Assembly: GCF_031885415.1 (NCBI RefSeq)
Contig: NZ_CP116871.1
Coordinates: 2,604,001 to 2,668,000 of the forward strand
Source: Microbacterium forte
Lineage (GTDB): Bacteria > Actinomycetota > Actinomycetes > Actinomycetales > Microbacteriaceae
Length of the DNA: 64,000 bases
Reading direction: 5' to 3'
Positions 25,257 to 34,298 of this stretch are shown here, one piece after another. Position 1 is the stretch's first letter, and each line of letters begins with the position of its first letter. The position numbers and the translations under genes were made by a program. The notes below the pieces were generated by a model. It was not told the DNA's origin and did no database searches. It saw only the letters and a program-made list of their open reading frames with translations.

Positions 25257-27102
25257 CGACGAGCGCCGCGACGAGCCGGCGGTGCCGCGCACCCGGGCCG
25301 AGCTGCGTGCCGCGCGCGAGGCCGAGGCGGCAGCTGCCTCCCGTGCGTCGAACGGCGAGGGCGGAGCCGAGCCCTCTCCCCGTTCGTCGAGCGAGGACGG
25401 CCGAGCCGAGCCCTCTCCCCGTTCGTTGAGCGAGGACGGCGGAGCCGACCGAGACGAAACGCCTCTCGCGACAGGGCCGCGTGCCGTCTCACCCGTGGCC
25501 CGCTCGACGGGCGATGAGCGGCCGATGCGCTCGACCTTCGTCCCGCCGGATGCCGAGTCGACGACCACGCTCGCGGCGCACACCTCGACCGACTATGCGC
25601 CCCCCGCGCCGGAGAAGCCCAAGGCGGAAAAGAAGCCGAAGCCCGCGAAGGCGCCCAAGCCCGCGAAGCAGCCGAAGCAGCCGAAGCCCGAGAAGGCCGC
25701 GAAGGCGCCCGCGCCTGAGAAGTCCGCCACCTCGAGCGACCGCCGATTCCTGCTGGCGCTCGGCGCCGTGATGGGCATCCTCGTGCTGGTGGGTGCCGGA
25801 CTCGGCGTCGTCAGCCTCACGCAGGGCCCGCGCATCACCGAGGTGCAGGTGAATCCGACCGAGGCGATCGAGGCCTCCGGCAGCCGTGTCATCCTCACTG
25901 CGAACCAGTCGCTGGCGGCGATCGACGAGTCTCAGGTCACGGTCGAACCCGCGGTGCCGTTCACCCTCGACGCCGCAGGTCGTGGCATCGGCATCCGCTT
26001 CACCGTGCCGCTCGATGACGACACCGAGTACACCGTGAAGGTCGCCGATGCCGTGGGCGCCGGAGGCGGCCCCAGCGCGACGCTCTCGACGAGCTTCTCG
26101 ACTCCGGCGTCGAACATCTTCCTGCTGCGTCGAGATGCCGATGGCGACGACCAGATCTTCCGCACCGACCTGACGGGCGAGAAGGCGCAGCCCGTCTTCG
26201 CCGCCGACAGGATCAACGACTTCCGCGCGACCTCCTCGCAGCTCGTCGTCTCGGTCGAGGAGGATGAAGGCTCGAAGCTGCTCGTGATGGACCGTGACGG
26301 CCAGAACCCGCGCGAAATCGAGCTGCCCGGCGTCGGATACGTGGGCGCGATCCAGGTCTCTGACCGCGGGGGCCTGGTCGGCTACAGCTACTCCGACAAG
26401 GAGCTCAGCGACACCGAGGGGCGCGCCAGCGTGCTCGTCACGCAGTCGCTGAGCGGCGACGACGAACCGGTGGTGACCGAGGTCGGCGACAAGGAGGCGA
26501 ACATCTTCGTCTGGCAGTTCGTGCCCGACAGCGCCGCCGTGCTCTTCATCGACTTCGACGGTGCGCTCTCGCTGGTCGATCGCACGACCGACGCGGGGGT
26601 CCAGTCCCTCGGACTCGCGACGACCATTCAGGGCATCTCGCGAGGAACCTACACGGCGATCGTCGAGCGACTCGACGGTTCGGTGGTCGAGCTGAACCTC
26701 ACCGACGGCTCGGAGGTGCCGCTCGAGGCGTCGACTCCCGACTACGGCTCCGCGATCACGATCACGCCCTTCCCCGGCGGCACGCTGCGCCACGTCGTCT
26801 CGCGCGATGAGAACGGGCTGCCCATCGGGCAGGCGGTCATCCGGGTCGACGAGGAGGGAGCCGCGACGCCTCTCGTCGAGGTGGACTCGACCGACTCGAT
26901 CCTGCAGGCCTGCGCCTCACCCAGCGGCCAGTACGCCGCGGTCGTGATCGCGCCCGATCTGGCAGACAACCCCTACGACCAGATGCTGCTGCCGCTGCCC
27001 GAGAACCTCGAGACGCACCTGCTCGACCTGCGCACGGGCGACGAGATCGTGGCGCTCACCGGCTTCGACGCGTCGTGGTGCCAGACGGCGCCGCAGTTCT
27101 GA
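25246..27102 (+). CDS. large single-pass membrane protein with repeat linker and beta-propeller-like outer domain
   Basis: The 618-aa protein has a charged cytoplasmic start, a 13-residue repeat (AEPSPRS.SEDG, twice, about residues 40-66), a Lys/Pro/Ala-rich stretch (about 120-160), one membrane helix (about 168-190) and an outer part with an Ig-like fold followed by repeated short strands resembling a TolB/PD40 propeller (RRDADGDDQIFRTDLTG). No enzyme motif is visible. ATG 25246 overlaps the TIGR03943 gene by 11 nt, so it is probably in the zinc operon; that is its only functional clue. Confidence 0.6.
   Translation: MSTDDERRDEPAVPRTRAELRAAREAEAAAASRASNGEGGAEPSPRSSSEDGRAEPSPRSLSEDGGADRDETPLATGPRAVSPVARSTGDERPMRSTFVPPDAESTTTLAAHTSTDYAPPAPEKPKAEKKPKPAKAPKPAKQPKQPKPEKAAKAPAPEKSATSSDRRFLLALGAVMGILVLVGAGLGVVSLTQGPRITEVQVNPTEAIEASGSRVILTANQSLAAIDESQVTVEPAVPFTLDAAGRGIGIRFTVPLDDDTEYTVKVADAVGAGGGPSATLSTSFSTPASNIFLLRRDADGDDQIFRTDLTGEKAQPVFAADRINDFRATSSQLVVSVEEDEGSKLLVMDRDGQNPREIELPGVGYVGAIQVSDRGGLVGYSYSDKELSDTEGRASVLVTQSLSGDDEPVVTEVGDKEANIFVWQFVPDSAAVLFIDFDGALSLVDRTTDAGVQSLGLATTIQGISRGTYTAIVERLDGSVVELNLTDGSEVPLEASTPDYGSAITITPFPGGTLRHVVSRDENGLPIGQAVIRVDEEGAATPLVEVDSTDSILQACASPSGQYAAVVIAPDLADNPYDQMLLPLPENLETHLLDLRTGDEIVALTGFDASWCQTAPQF
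25364..25449 (+). repeat. 39-bp in-frame tandem repeat in the membrane-protein linker
   Basis: Two complete 39-bp units (25364-25402, 25403-25441) and the start of a third encode 13-residue repeats in the same frame. The nucleotide identity is higher than the protein needs, which suggests recent duplication. The text CGTTCGTTGAGCGAGGACG resembles an intergenic repeat I associate with Microbacterium genomes, so an intergenic-type element may have become part of the gene. Confidence 0.7.
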
Positions 27103-27106
27103 CCGC

Positions 27107-27802
27107 ATGCCGACGGATGCCCTGCACCGAGCGACCCGCATCGAGCTGAGCGGGTTGCCGGTCGAGGTCGCACCACTTCTGCTCGGCGCCGAGCTGCGCA
27201 CGGTCGTCGCGGGCTCCGAGGTGCGACTCCGGCTCACCGAGGTCGAGGCGTATCACGGCCAGGGCACCGGGCCGGAGGCCGATCCGGGCTCCCACGCCCG
27301 CATGGGCCGCACCGCACGCAACGCGACGATGTGGGGCGAGCCGGGCCATCTGTACGTCTACCTGAGCCACGGCATCCACTCGTGCGTGAACGTCGTCTCG
27401 GGGCTCGAGGGCCAAGCCGGCGGAATCCTGCTGCGCGCGGGCGAGGTCGTGCACGGAGCGGATGCCGCGGCCGTGCGCCGCCGCGCGACGACCCCGCTGA
27501 CGGCGACGGCGCTGCGTGACCTCGCGAAGGGGCCGGGCCGATTCGGCCAGGCGGTGGGGCTGCGGCATCCGATCCACGACGGGATCGACGCGATCACCGG
27601 CGAGGAGTTCGAGGGTGCTCGCGCCGAGCTGTGGCTGCGCGACGAACCGATCACCGACGTGGCGACCGGCCCGCGAGTGGGCGTGGCCGGCGTGGCCGGC
27701 ACCGCGGCGTTCCCCTGGCGCTTCTGGATCGCGGGCGACCCGACGGTCTCGACGTTCCGGTGGGGGAGAGGCGCTCAGGCCGAGTCTCTCGGCCCCGCCT
27801 GA
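27107..27802 (+). CDS. 3-methyladenine (alkyladenine) DNA glycosylase, AAG/MPG family
   Basis: The 231-aa product matches the AAG fold with RLRLTEVEAYHG (catalytic Glu in VEAY), SHARMGRTARNATMWGEPGHLYVYLSHGIHSCVNVV and LLRAGEV. It excises alkylated purines and hypoxanthine to start base-excision repair. The ATG is 5 nt past the stop of the membrane-protein gene with no ribosome-binding site of its own, so it is likely read through from the upstream operon. Confidence 0.88.
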   Translation: MPTDALHRATRIELSGLPVEVAPLLLGAELRTVVAGSEVRLRLTEVEAYHGQGTGPEADPGSHARMGRTARNATMWGEPGHLYVYLSHGIHSCVNVVSGLEGQAGGILLRAGEVVHGADAAAVRRRATTPLTATALRDLAKGPGRFGQAVGLRHPIHDGIDAITGEEFEGARAELWLRDEPITDVATGPRVGVAGVAGTAAFPWRFWIAGDPTVSTFRWGRGAQAESLGPA

Positions 27803-27811
27803 GGCCAGCGC

Positions 27812-28822
27812 TCAGGCCGAGTCTCTCCAGACGACGGGCGTCGGCAGCATGATGCCCTCCCGCGGGCGCTGATCGTCGCGCAGCTGCGCGAGGACGGATG
27901 CCGCGGCCGCGGCCCCCAGCCCTTCGGCGGGCTGATCGACGGTCGAGAGCAGCGGGGTGGTGCGCGTCGCCCAGCTGCTGTTGTCGAATCCCACGACGCC
28001 CACGTCGTCTGGCACCCGGCGTCCGGCTTCGCGAAGCGCCCACATCGCACCGGCGGCGACGGCATCCGACGCGGCGAAGACCCCGTCGATGTCCGGAGCC
28101 CGCTCGAGCAGTCGCGTCATCGCCGCGGCACCGTCGGCGTAGGAGTACAGCGGCACCTCTTCGACGAGGTTGGGGTCGAAGTCGTCGCCGAGCGCGTCGG
28201 TGAAGCCCGCGAGGCGGTCGGTGCCCGAATCCCGGTCGAGGGCGGCCGCGATCATGCCGACCCGTGTGCGCCCCGTCGCCAGGAGGCGTGAGGTGACGGC
28301 CTGCGCGGCGCCGCGGTTGTCGACGCCGACCCACGCCGCGTCGACATCGGGTGGGTGGCCGACATAGGTCACGGGCAGGTCGAGTCGCATGACGGCCTTG
28401 GTGATCGGGTCCTGTGCGCGCGCCGAGACGATGACGGCTCCGTCGACGAATCCGCCGTTGAGGTAGCGGGCGACGCGCTCGGTGTCGCGCACCGAGTCCA
28501 CGACGAGGCACACCATCTGGTAATCGGCCTCGGAGAGGGTCTCGTTCGTGCCGAGCATGATCGCGCCGATGTTGGGGTCTTCGAGGAACAGCGCATGCGG
28601 CTCGTGCACGATGAACGCGATGGCCTGCGTGCGCTGACGCACGAGGTTCTGCGCGGCGGTGTTGGGCACGTACCCGACCTCGCGGATCGCGTCTTCGATC
28701 GCGGTCCGGGCGGAATCCGAGACGTAGCCGCCGTTGATCACCCGGCTGACGGTTCCTCTCGAGACCCCGGCCACGCGCGCCACGTCGTGCACGGTGCTGC
28801 GACGACGGGCGGAAGTGCTCAT
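27812..28822 (-). CDS. LacI-family transcriptional repressor
   Basis: A 336-aa LacI/GalR protein: helix-turn-helix at 9-30 (TVHDVARVAGVSRGTVSRVI), hinge, and periplasmic-binding-like ligand domain with GVVGFDNSSWATRTTPLLSTV near the end. It is divergent from the GH42/ABC operon, whose promoter region carries two matching palindromes. TAGGCT (28835-28830 on the minus strand) lies 7 nt before ATG 28822, indicating a leaderless message. The ligand is probably a galactoside or a breakdown product. Convergent with the glycosylase, leaving a 9-nt gap. Confidence 0.9.
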   Translation of the reverse strand: MSTSARRRSTVHDVARVAGVSRGTVSRVINGGYVSDSARTAIEDAIREVGYVPNTAAQNLVRQRTQAIAFIVHEPHALFLEDPNIGAIMLGTNETLSEADYQMVCLVVDSVRDTERVARYLNGGFVDGAVIVSARAQDPITKAVMRLDLPVTYVGHPPDVDAAWVGVDNRGAAQAVTSRLLATGRTRVGMIAAALDRDSGTDRLAGFTDALGDDFDPNLVEEVPLYSYADGAAAMTRLLERAPDIDGVFAASDAVAAGAMWALREAGRRVPDDVGVVGFDNSSWATRTTPLLSTVDQPAEGLGAAAAASVLAQLRDDQRPREGIMLPTPVVWRDSA

Positions 28823-28877
28823 GATCGACAGCCTAGCGACCCGGACTTGACGGGATTCACCGCGACATGCGACGATG

Positions 28878-28891
28878 TGTGCACGTTCACA
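28878..28891. promoter_or_regulatory. LacI-type operator, distal copy
   Basis: TGTGCACGTTCACA is a 14-bp palindrome with one mismatched pair, 56 nt upstream of the LacI start and 85 nt before the GH42 ATG. It differs from the proximal site by a single base. Its location close to the divergent repressor gene allows autoregulation. Confidence 0.75.
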
Positions 28892-28923
28892 GAAATTCCG
28901 ATCGCTGTTCTCATGCCGCGAGC

Positions 28924-28937
28924 TGTGCACGTGCACA
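28924..28937. promoter_or_regulatory. LacI-type operator, proximal copy
   Basis: TGTGCACGTGCACA is a perfect 14-bp palindrome with a central CG, as expected for LacI-family sites. Its centre is 46 bp from that of the distal copy. It lies just before the ribosome-binding site of the GH42 gene, where a bound repressor would block initiation or elongation. Confidence 0.82.
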
Positions 28938-28962
28938 CATGAACCGCAAAGGAGCGTCACCG

Positions 28963-30972
28963 ATGGCCGCCGCTGTGTCCGACCGCATCGCCACCCTCTC
29001 CGCAGGGCGCGGCCTCGTCTTCGGATGCGACTACAACCCCGAGCAGTGGGATCGCAGCGTCTGGCCCGACGACGTGCGGCTCATGCGGCAGGCCGGCATC
29101 GGACTCGTGGCGATCAACATCTTCGGCTGGTCGTCGATCAACCCCGCTCCGGGGGCCTGGGATTTCAGCGCACTCGACGAGATCATCGAGCTGCTGCACG
29201 CGGCGGAGATCCGCATCAATCTCGGCACCGGCACCGCGTCTCCTGCTCCCTGGCTCACCGCCCGCCACCCCGAGATCCTCCCGGTCGGCGAAGACGGCAC
29301 GGTCTTCCACCAGGGCGGTCGTCAGGGCTACTGCCCGAGTTCCCCGCTCTTCCGGGACTACGCCGCCGAGGTCGTCACCCGCGTCGTCGAGCGCTACGGG
29401 AACCACCCCGCCGTGTCGCTCTGGCATGTGTCGAACGAACTGGGCTGCCATAACGCGCTCTGCTACTGCGACACGAGCGCCGAGGCGTTCCGCGGCTGGC
29501 TGCGCGACCGCTACGACGACATCGACGCGCTCAACCGCGCCTGGGGCACGACGTTCTGGAGCCAGCGCTACTCCGACTTCGACGACGTGCGCGTGCCGGC
29601 GCAGGCCCTGTCGCTGCGCAACCCCGGCCAGATCCTCGACTTCCAGCGGTTCAGCTCCGACGAGCAGCTCGCGCTCTACCGCGCCGAGGCCGAGATCCTG
29701 CGCGAGCACAGCGAGGTGCCGGTCACGACCAACTTCATGGTCACCGCGCACATCCGCAACCTCGACTACTGGACGTGGGCGGGCGAGATGGATCTGATCG
29801 CCAACGACCACTATCTCGACCGCCGCCTCGACGATGCACGCGGAGAACTCTCGTTCGCCGCCGACCTCACCCGAGGCCTCGCGCAGGGCGCGCCGTGGCT
29901 GCTGATGGAGACCTCGACCGGCGCCGTGAACTGGCAGCCCTACAACCTCGCCAAGGCCCCGGGTGAGCTGCAGCGCAACATCGCCGCGCACGTGGCACGC
30001 GGCGCCGACGGCATCTGCTTCTTCCAGTGGCGGGCCTCGACGCAGGGCGCCGAGAAGTACCACACGGCCCTCGTGCCCCACGCGGGCGAGGACTCCGACC
30101 AGTGGCGCGAGGTCGTCGAGCTCGGCGGTCTGCTCGACCGCCTCGGCGACGTCGCCGGCACACGAGTCGCCGCCGATGCGGCCCTGTTCTTCTCCTGGGA
30201 GAGCTGGTGGGCGACCGAGAACGAGGGCCGCCCGAGCGAGGGGCTCACATACCTCGGGCAGGTGCACGCCGCGCACGCGGCACTGGCGGATGCCGGTGTC
30301 ACCACCGATGTCGTCCGTCCGGGCGCAGACCTCGACGGGTACCGCCTGCTGGTCGTGCCCGCGCTGCACCTCATCAGCGACGCGGATGCCGAGGCGATCG
30401 CCCGCGCGGTCGAGAACGGCGCCACGGCTCTCATCACGTTCTTCAGCGGCATCGTCGACGAGGAGGATCGGGTGCGCACCGGCGGCTACCCCGGCGCGTT
30501 CCGCGAGCTGCTCGGCATCCGCTCGGAGGAGTTCGCACCGCTCCGTCCCGACGAGTCCGTGACCCTCAGCGACGGCACGACGGGAACGATCTGGAGCGAA
30601 CGGCTCAAGACGACGGGTGCCGAGGTCGTCGCGTCGTTCGTCGACGGCCCCGCCGCCGGCGGCCCTGCGATCACACGCCGCGCGGCAGGCGAGGGCGAGG
30701 CCTGGTTCCTCGGAACCCAGCCCGCTCGCGACGACTACCGCCGACTGATCGCGCGGCTCGCGGCATCCGCCGGCATCGCCCCGACGCCGGGCGCCGGACC
30801 CGACGTCGAGATCGTGCGCCGCACCGGCGACGCCGGGTCGTTCCTGTTCGTCATCAACCACGGATCGACGGATGTCGAGATCGCGACCTCGGGCCACGAC
30901 CTCGTCACCGACGCCGCCGCCACCGGGCTCGTGCCGGCGGGGGCCGTCCGCATCATCAAGGAGGATGTATGA
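28963..30972 (+). CDS. GH42 beta-galactosidase
   Basis: A 669-aa cytoplasmic GH42 enzyme: (beta/alpha)8 barrel with acid/base Glu159 in HVSNELG and nucleophile Glu316 in LLMETSTGAVNWQ, a cysteine cluster (LGCHNALCYCDT) typical of the zinc-binding members, then trimerisation and C-terminal beta domains. It hydrolyses terminal beta-galactosides from the sugar brought in by the ABC genes behind it. ATG 28963 is chosen because AAAGGAG lies 8 nt before it; an in-frame ATG at 28939 abuts the operator and lacks a binding site. Confidence 0.92.
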   Translation: MAAAVSDRIATLSAGRGLVFGCDYNPEQWDRSVWPDDVRLMRQAGIGLVAINIFGWSSINPAPGAWDFSALDEIIELLHAAEIRINLGTGTASPAPWLTARHPEILPVGEDGTVFHQGGRQGYCPSSPLFRDYAAEVVTRVVERYGNHPAVSLWHVSNELGCHNALCYCDTSAEAFRGWLRDRYDDIDALNRAWGTTFWSQRYSDFDDVRVPAQALSLRNPGQILDFQRFSSDEQLALYRAEAEILREHSEVPVTTNFMVTAHIRNLDYWTWAGEMDLIANDHYLDRRLDDARGELSFAADLTRGLAQGAPWLLMETSTGAVNWQPYNLAKAPGELQRNIAAHVARGADGICFFQWRASTQGAEKYHTALVPHAGEDSDQWREVVELGGLLDRLGDVAGTRVAADAALFFSWESWWATENEGRPSEGLTYLGQVHAAHAALADAGVTTDVVRPGADLDGYRLLVVPALHLISDADAEAIARAVENGATALITFFSGIVDEEDRVRTGGYPGAFRELLGIRSEEFAPLRPDESVTLSDGTTGTIWSERLKTTGAEVVASFVDGPAAGGPAITRRAAGEGEAWFLGTQPARDDYRRLIARLAASAGIAPTPGAGPDVEIVRRTGDAGSFLFVINHGSTDVEIATSGHDLVTDAAATGLVPAGAVRIIKEDV

Positions 30973-31898
30973 CCACCACGCTCACCGCTCCGGCGGTCGC
31001 CTCAGCGCCCCGGGCGCCGGGCCGCCGCCGACGGATTCCGCACAAGGGCGCGATCGCGTTCCTCATCGTGCCCTTCGGCGTGCTGTTCGCGCTGTTCTAC
31101 GTCGTGCCGATCGCCTACGCCTTCTGGCAGTCGCTGCTCGTCGTCGAGCGCGACGGCACCTTCGGCAAGGCCGAGCAGGTGTTCGGCGGCTTCGCCCAGT
31201 ACGTGCTCGTCTTCCAGAACGAGGCGTTCTGGAGCTCGATGGGGCGGATGCTGACGTTCGGCGTCGTGCAGGTGCCGGTCATGCTCGGCCTCGCCCTGCT
31301 GTTCGCGCTGCTGCTCGACTCGCCGCTCGTGCGGGGCAAGCGCTTCTTCCGTCTCGCGTTCTTCGTGCCCTACGCGGTGCCCGGCGTCATCGCCGCGATC
31401 ATGTGGGGCTCGCTGTTCTCGCCCAACCTGTCGCCGTTCACCGCGATCACCAAGAACATCGACTTCCTCGGTGCCGACCTGGTGCTGTGGTCGATCGCGA
31501 ACGTCGTCACCTGGGTCTACGTCGGCTACAACATGCTGATCATCTACTCGGCGCTGCTCTCGATCCCGCAGGAGCTCTATGAGGCGGCCATCCTCGACGG
31601 CGCAGGCCAGTGGCGCATCGCCTGGTCGATCAAGATCCCGCTGGTGCGCCCGGCGATCGTCATGACCGCGATCTTCTCGATCATCGGCACGCTGCAGCTG
31701 CTCGCCGAGCCCCAGGTCTTCCGCTCGTTCAGCTCGGCGGTGACCAGCACCTTCACCCCGAACATGACCGTGTACGCCACGGCATCCATCCCGAACACCA
31801 ACCTGGCGGCCGCCTTCTCGGTCGTGCTCGCCGTGACGACGTTCGTGCTGTCGTTCGGGTTCATGAAGTACATGCAGCGCAAGGAGCAGAACGCATGA
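30969..31898 (+). CDS. sugar ABC transporter permease, MalF/LacF type
   Basis: The 309-aa permease has a basic N-terminus (RRRRIPHKGAIAF), six helices and the EAA loop ELYEAAILDGAGQWRIAWSIKIPL near residue 205. ATG 30969 overlaps the GH42 stop by 4 nt, placing hydrolase and importer in one coupled operon. It is a component of a galactoside (possibly galacto-oligosaccharide) uptake system. Confidence 0.92.
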   Translation: MTTTLTAPAVASAPRAPGRRRRIPHKGAIAFLIVPFGVLFALFYVVPIAYAFWQSLLVVERDGTFGKAEQVFGGFAQYVLVFQNEAFWSSMGRMLTFGVVQVPVMLGLALLFALLLDSPLVRGKRFFRLAFFVPYAVPGVIAAIMWGSLFSPNLSPFTAITKNIDFLGADLVLWSIANVVTWVYVGYNMLIIYSALLSIPQELYEAAILDGAGQWRIAWSIKIPLVRPAIVMTAIFSIIGTLQLLAEPQVFRSFSSAVTSTFTPNMTVYATASIPNTNLAAAFSVVLAVTTFVLSFGFMKYMQRKEQNA

Positions 31899-32800
31899 GC
31901 ACCATGTCGATCGTCGCCCCTGGCCGGGGCACCCGCGGCAAGACCCCGCGCGGAAAGGCCGCTCGCGAGTCCGGCATCTCGCGCACCGGCGCCATGCTGA
32001 TCATGGCCGTGTTCACGGTCTACTTCCTGCTGCCGCTGTGGTGGCTGCTCGTCGCGTCGAGCAAAGAGACCGGCGACATCCTGACCACCGCCCCGCTGTG
32101 GTTCGCCGACTTCCACCTGTTCGACAACATCGCGGAGCTGTTCGCCTACCGCGACGGCGTCTACCTGCGGTGGCTGATGAACTCGGTGCTCTACGCGGCA
32201 CTCGGCGGCGCCATCGCGACCCTGCTCGCCGCCATGGCCGGCTACGCCCTGGCGAAGTACCGGTTCCCGGGCCGCGACCTGATGTTCGACATCGTGCTCG
32301 GCGGGGTGCTCGTGCCCGCCACCGCGCTCGCGCTGCCCCTGTTCCTGATCTTCAGCCAGGCGCAGCTGACCAACACGTTCTGGTCGGTCTTCCTGCCGTC
32401 GATCGTGAGTCCGTTCGGGGTCTACCTGGCACGGATCTTCGCGGCCTCGTCGGTGCCGGATGAGCTGCTCGAAGCGAGTCGACTCGACGGCGCGGGGGAG
32501 ATCCGCACGTTCTTCACCGTCAGCATCCGGCTGATGACCCCGGCACTGGTGACGATGTTCCTGTTCCAGTTCGTGGCCATCTGGAACAACTTCTTCCTGC
32601 CGATGATCATGCTGCGATCCGAAGACCTCTTCCCGGTGGTCTTCGGTCTCTACAACTGGAACAACCAGCTGAATCAGCTGCCAGAACTCCGTGGTCTCGT
32701 GCTGATCGGCGCTCTGCTGTCGGTCATCCCGCTGATCGTCACCTTCCTCCTGCTCCAGCGCTTCTGGCGCAACGGACTGGGCGCCGGCGCCCTGAAGTGA
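31895..32800 (+). CDS. sugar ABC transporter permease, MalG/LacG type
   Basis: A 301-aa six-helix permease with a basic leader and the EAA loop ELLEASRLDGAGEIRTFFTVSI near residue 200. It overlaps the first permease by ATGA. The 94-nt gap that follows contains a short CCGCACCAC-type simple repeat and then the ribosome-binding site of the binding protein, which may let the latter be expressed at a different level. Confidence 0.92.
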   Translation: MSTMSIVAPGRGTRGKTPRGKAARESGISRTGAMLIMAVFTVYFLLPLWWLLVASSKETGDILTTAPLWFADFHLFDNIAELFAYRDGVYLRWLMNSVLYAALGGAIATLLAAMAGYALAKYRFPGRDLMFDIVLGGVLVPATALALPLFLIFSQAQLTNTFWSVFLPSIVSPFGVYLARIFAASSVPDELLEASRLDGAGEIRTFFTVSIRLMTPALVTMFLFQFVAIWNNFFLPMIMLRSEDLFPVVFGLYNWNNQLNQLPELRGLVLIGALLSVIPLIVTFLLLQRFWRNGLGAGALK

Positions 32801-32894
32801 GCAGGCAGCCGCCCGGACCGACCGGGCGGCGCACCACCCGCACCACCCGCACCACACACCCGCACCACCCCATCGCATCCACGAAAGGATCGAA

Positions 32895-34226
32895 ATGCAG
32901 CATTCGAAGATGAAGGCAGCCGCTGTCATCGCCATCTCGGCGTTCGCGCTCGCCGGTTGCTCGGCATCCGGCGGAGACAGCTCAGGCACCGGCGGCGACG
33001 CCGCCTCGTGCATCCCGGCCGACGGCGACGTCACGCTCGAGTTCACCTCCTGGATCCCCGGCATCGAAGACGTCGTGAAGATCTGGAACGACGCCAACCC
33101 CGAGATCCAGGTCGACGTGCAGACCGGCCCCAACGGCAACGGCGGCACGTACCAGAACTTCTTCAACCAGATCAAGGCGGGCGACGCTCCTGACCTCGGG
33201 CAGATCGAGTACGACGCCCTGCCGAACTTCCTCGTGCAGGACGGTCTCGAAGACCTCAGCGCCTGCGAAGACGTCGTCGCCTCCGAAGACCAGTTCGTCG
33301 ACTGGGCCTGGGGTCAGGTGACTCTCGGCACCGAGGGCGTCTACGGCGTGCCGCAGGACACCGGCCCCATGGGGCTGTTCTACCGCGCCGACCTGTTCGA
33401 GCAGAACGGCATCGAGATCCCCACCACGTGGGACGAGTATCGCGAGGCCGCGGTCAAGATCCGCGAACTGGGCGGCTACATCACCAACTTCTCGCAGTCC
33501 GACATCAACCAGTTCGCCGGCTTCGCCTGGCAGGACGGCGCGCAGTGGTTCTCGAGCGACGACGAGGGCTGGACGGTCTCGCTCGCAGACGACGCCACCA
33601 CCACGGTCGCCGACTACTGGCAGAGCATGCTCGACGACGACCTGGTCGCGACGGTTCCCGCGTGGACCGACGAGTGGAACAACGCCTACAACTCCGGTCA
33701 GGTCTGGACCTGGAACTCCGCCGTCTGGGGCGCCAACTCGATCTCGAGCGGCGCACCCGACACCGCGGGCAACTGGGCCGTCGCACCGCTCCCGCAGTGG
33801 GAGGAGGGCGGATCATCCGCCGGCAACTGGGGTGGATCCTCGACCGCCGTGCTCAAGGGCAGCGAGCACCTCTACGAGGCGACGAAGTTCGCGCTGTGGC
33901 TGAACACGTCCGATGAGGCGCTGACCGCGCTCGCCGAAGCGGCCAACCTCTACCCGGCCACCACCGCAGGACTCGACCTTCCGGTCTACGCCGAGGGCGT
34001 CGAGTTCTACGGCGGCCAGAAGATCTATGACGTCTTCGCCGACGCCGCCACCCAGGTCTCGCCCGACTTCGCGTGGGGCCCGACCATGACCCAGACCTAC
34101 TCGGACGTGTCCGACGGGTTCAAGGCCGCGGTCTCGGGCAGCGGAACGCTGCTCGACGCGATCGAGAAGGGTCAGACGGCGACCGTCGACGCGCTCAAGG
34201 CCGCGTCGATCCCCGTCAAGGAGTAA
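32895..34226 (+). CDS. galactoside ABC transporter substrate-binding lipoprotein
   Basis: The 443-aa family 1 solute-binding protein has a signal peptide ending in LAGC and begins its mature part with a Ser/Gly-rich linker. Features include LEFTSWIPGIEDVVKIWND, GDAPDLGQIEYDALPNF and GLFYRADLFEQNGIEIPTTWDEY, as in multiple-sugar binding proteins. AAAGGATCGAA precedes the ATG. It comes last in the operon, after the permeases, and is closed by a strong terminator. Confidence 0.9.
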   Translation: MQHSKMKAAAVIAISAFALAGCSASGGDSSGTGGDAASCIPADGDVTLEFTSWIPGIEDVVKIWNDANPEIQVDVQTGPNGNGGTYQNFFNQIKAGDAPDLGQIEYDALPNFLVQDGLEDLSACEDVVASEDQFVDWAWGQVTLGTEGVYGVPQDTGPMGLFYRADLFEQNGIEIPTTWDEYREAAVKIRELGGYITNFSQSDINQFAGFAWQDGAQWFSSDDEGWTVSLADDATTTVADYWQSMLDDDLVATVPAWTDEWNNAYNSGQVWTWNSAVWGANSISSGAPDTAGNWAVAPLPQWEEGGSSAGNWGGSSTAVLKGSEHLYEATKFALWLNTSDEALTALAEAANLYPATTAGLDLPVYAEGVEFYGGQKIYDVFADAATQVSPDFAWGPTMTQTYSDVSDGFKAAVSGSGTLLDAIEKGQTATVDALKAASIPVKE

Positions 34227-34234
34227 GACCCTCC

Positions 34235-34273
34235 GGAGGCCCGCCCGTATGCTCACGGGCGGGCCTCCTGTTT
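34235..34273 (+). terminator. intrinsic terminator of the galactoside operon
   Basis: GGAGGCCCGCCCGT (34235-34248) and ACGGGCGGGCCTCC (34255-34268) form a perfect 14-bp stem with a 6-nt loop, followed by TGTTT. It starts 8 nt after the binding-protein stop and separates the LacI-controlled operon from the GH36 gene, which therefore may have its own promoter or depend on read-through. Confidence 0.85.
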
Positions 34274-34298
34274 CGTCTGCGACCCGTCTGGAGCGGCA

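Noticed and set aside
28957-30897. 646-codon minus-strand open frame opposite the GH42 gene
   Set aside because: Shadow of the GH42 gene; no domain, no start signal.
32801-32894. CACCACCCG-rich stretch as a regulatory repeat
   Set aside because: Short, imperfect simple sequence within an operon and with no symmetry; more likely neutral.
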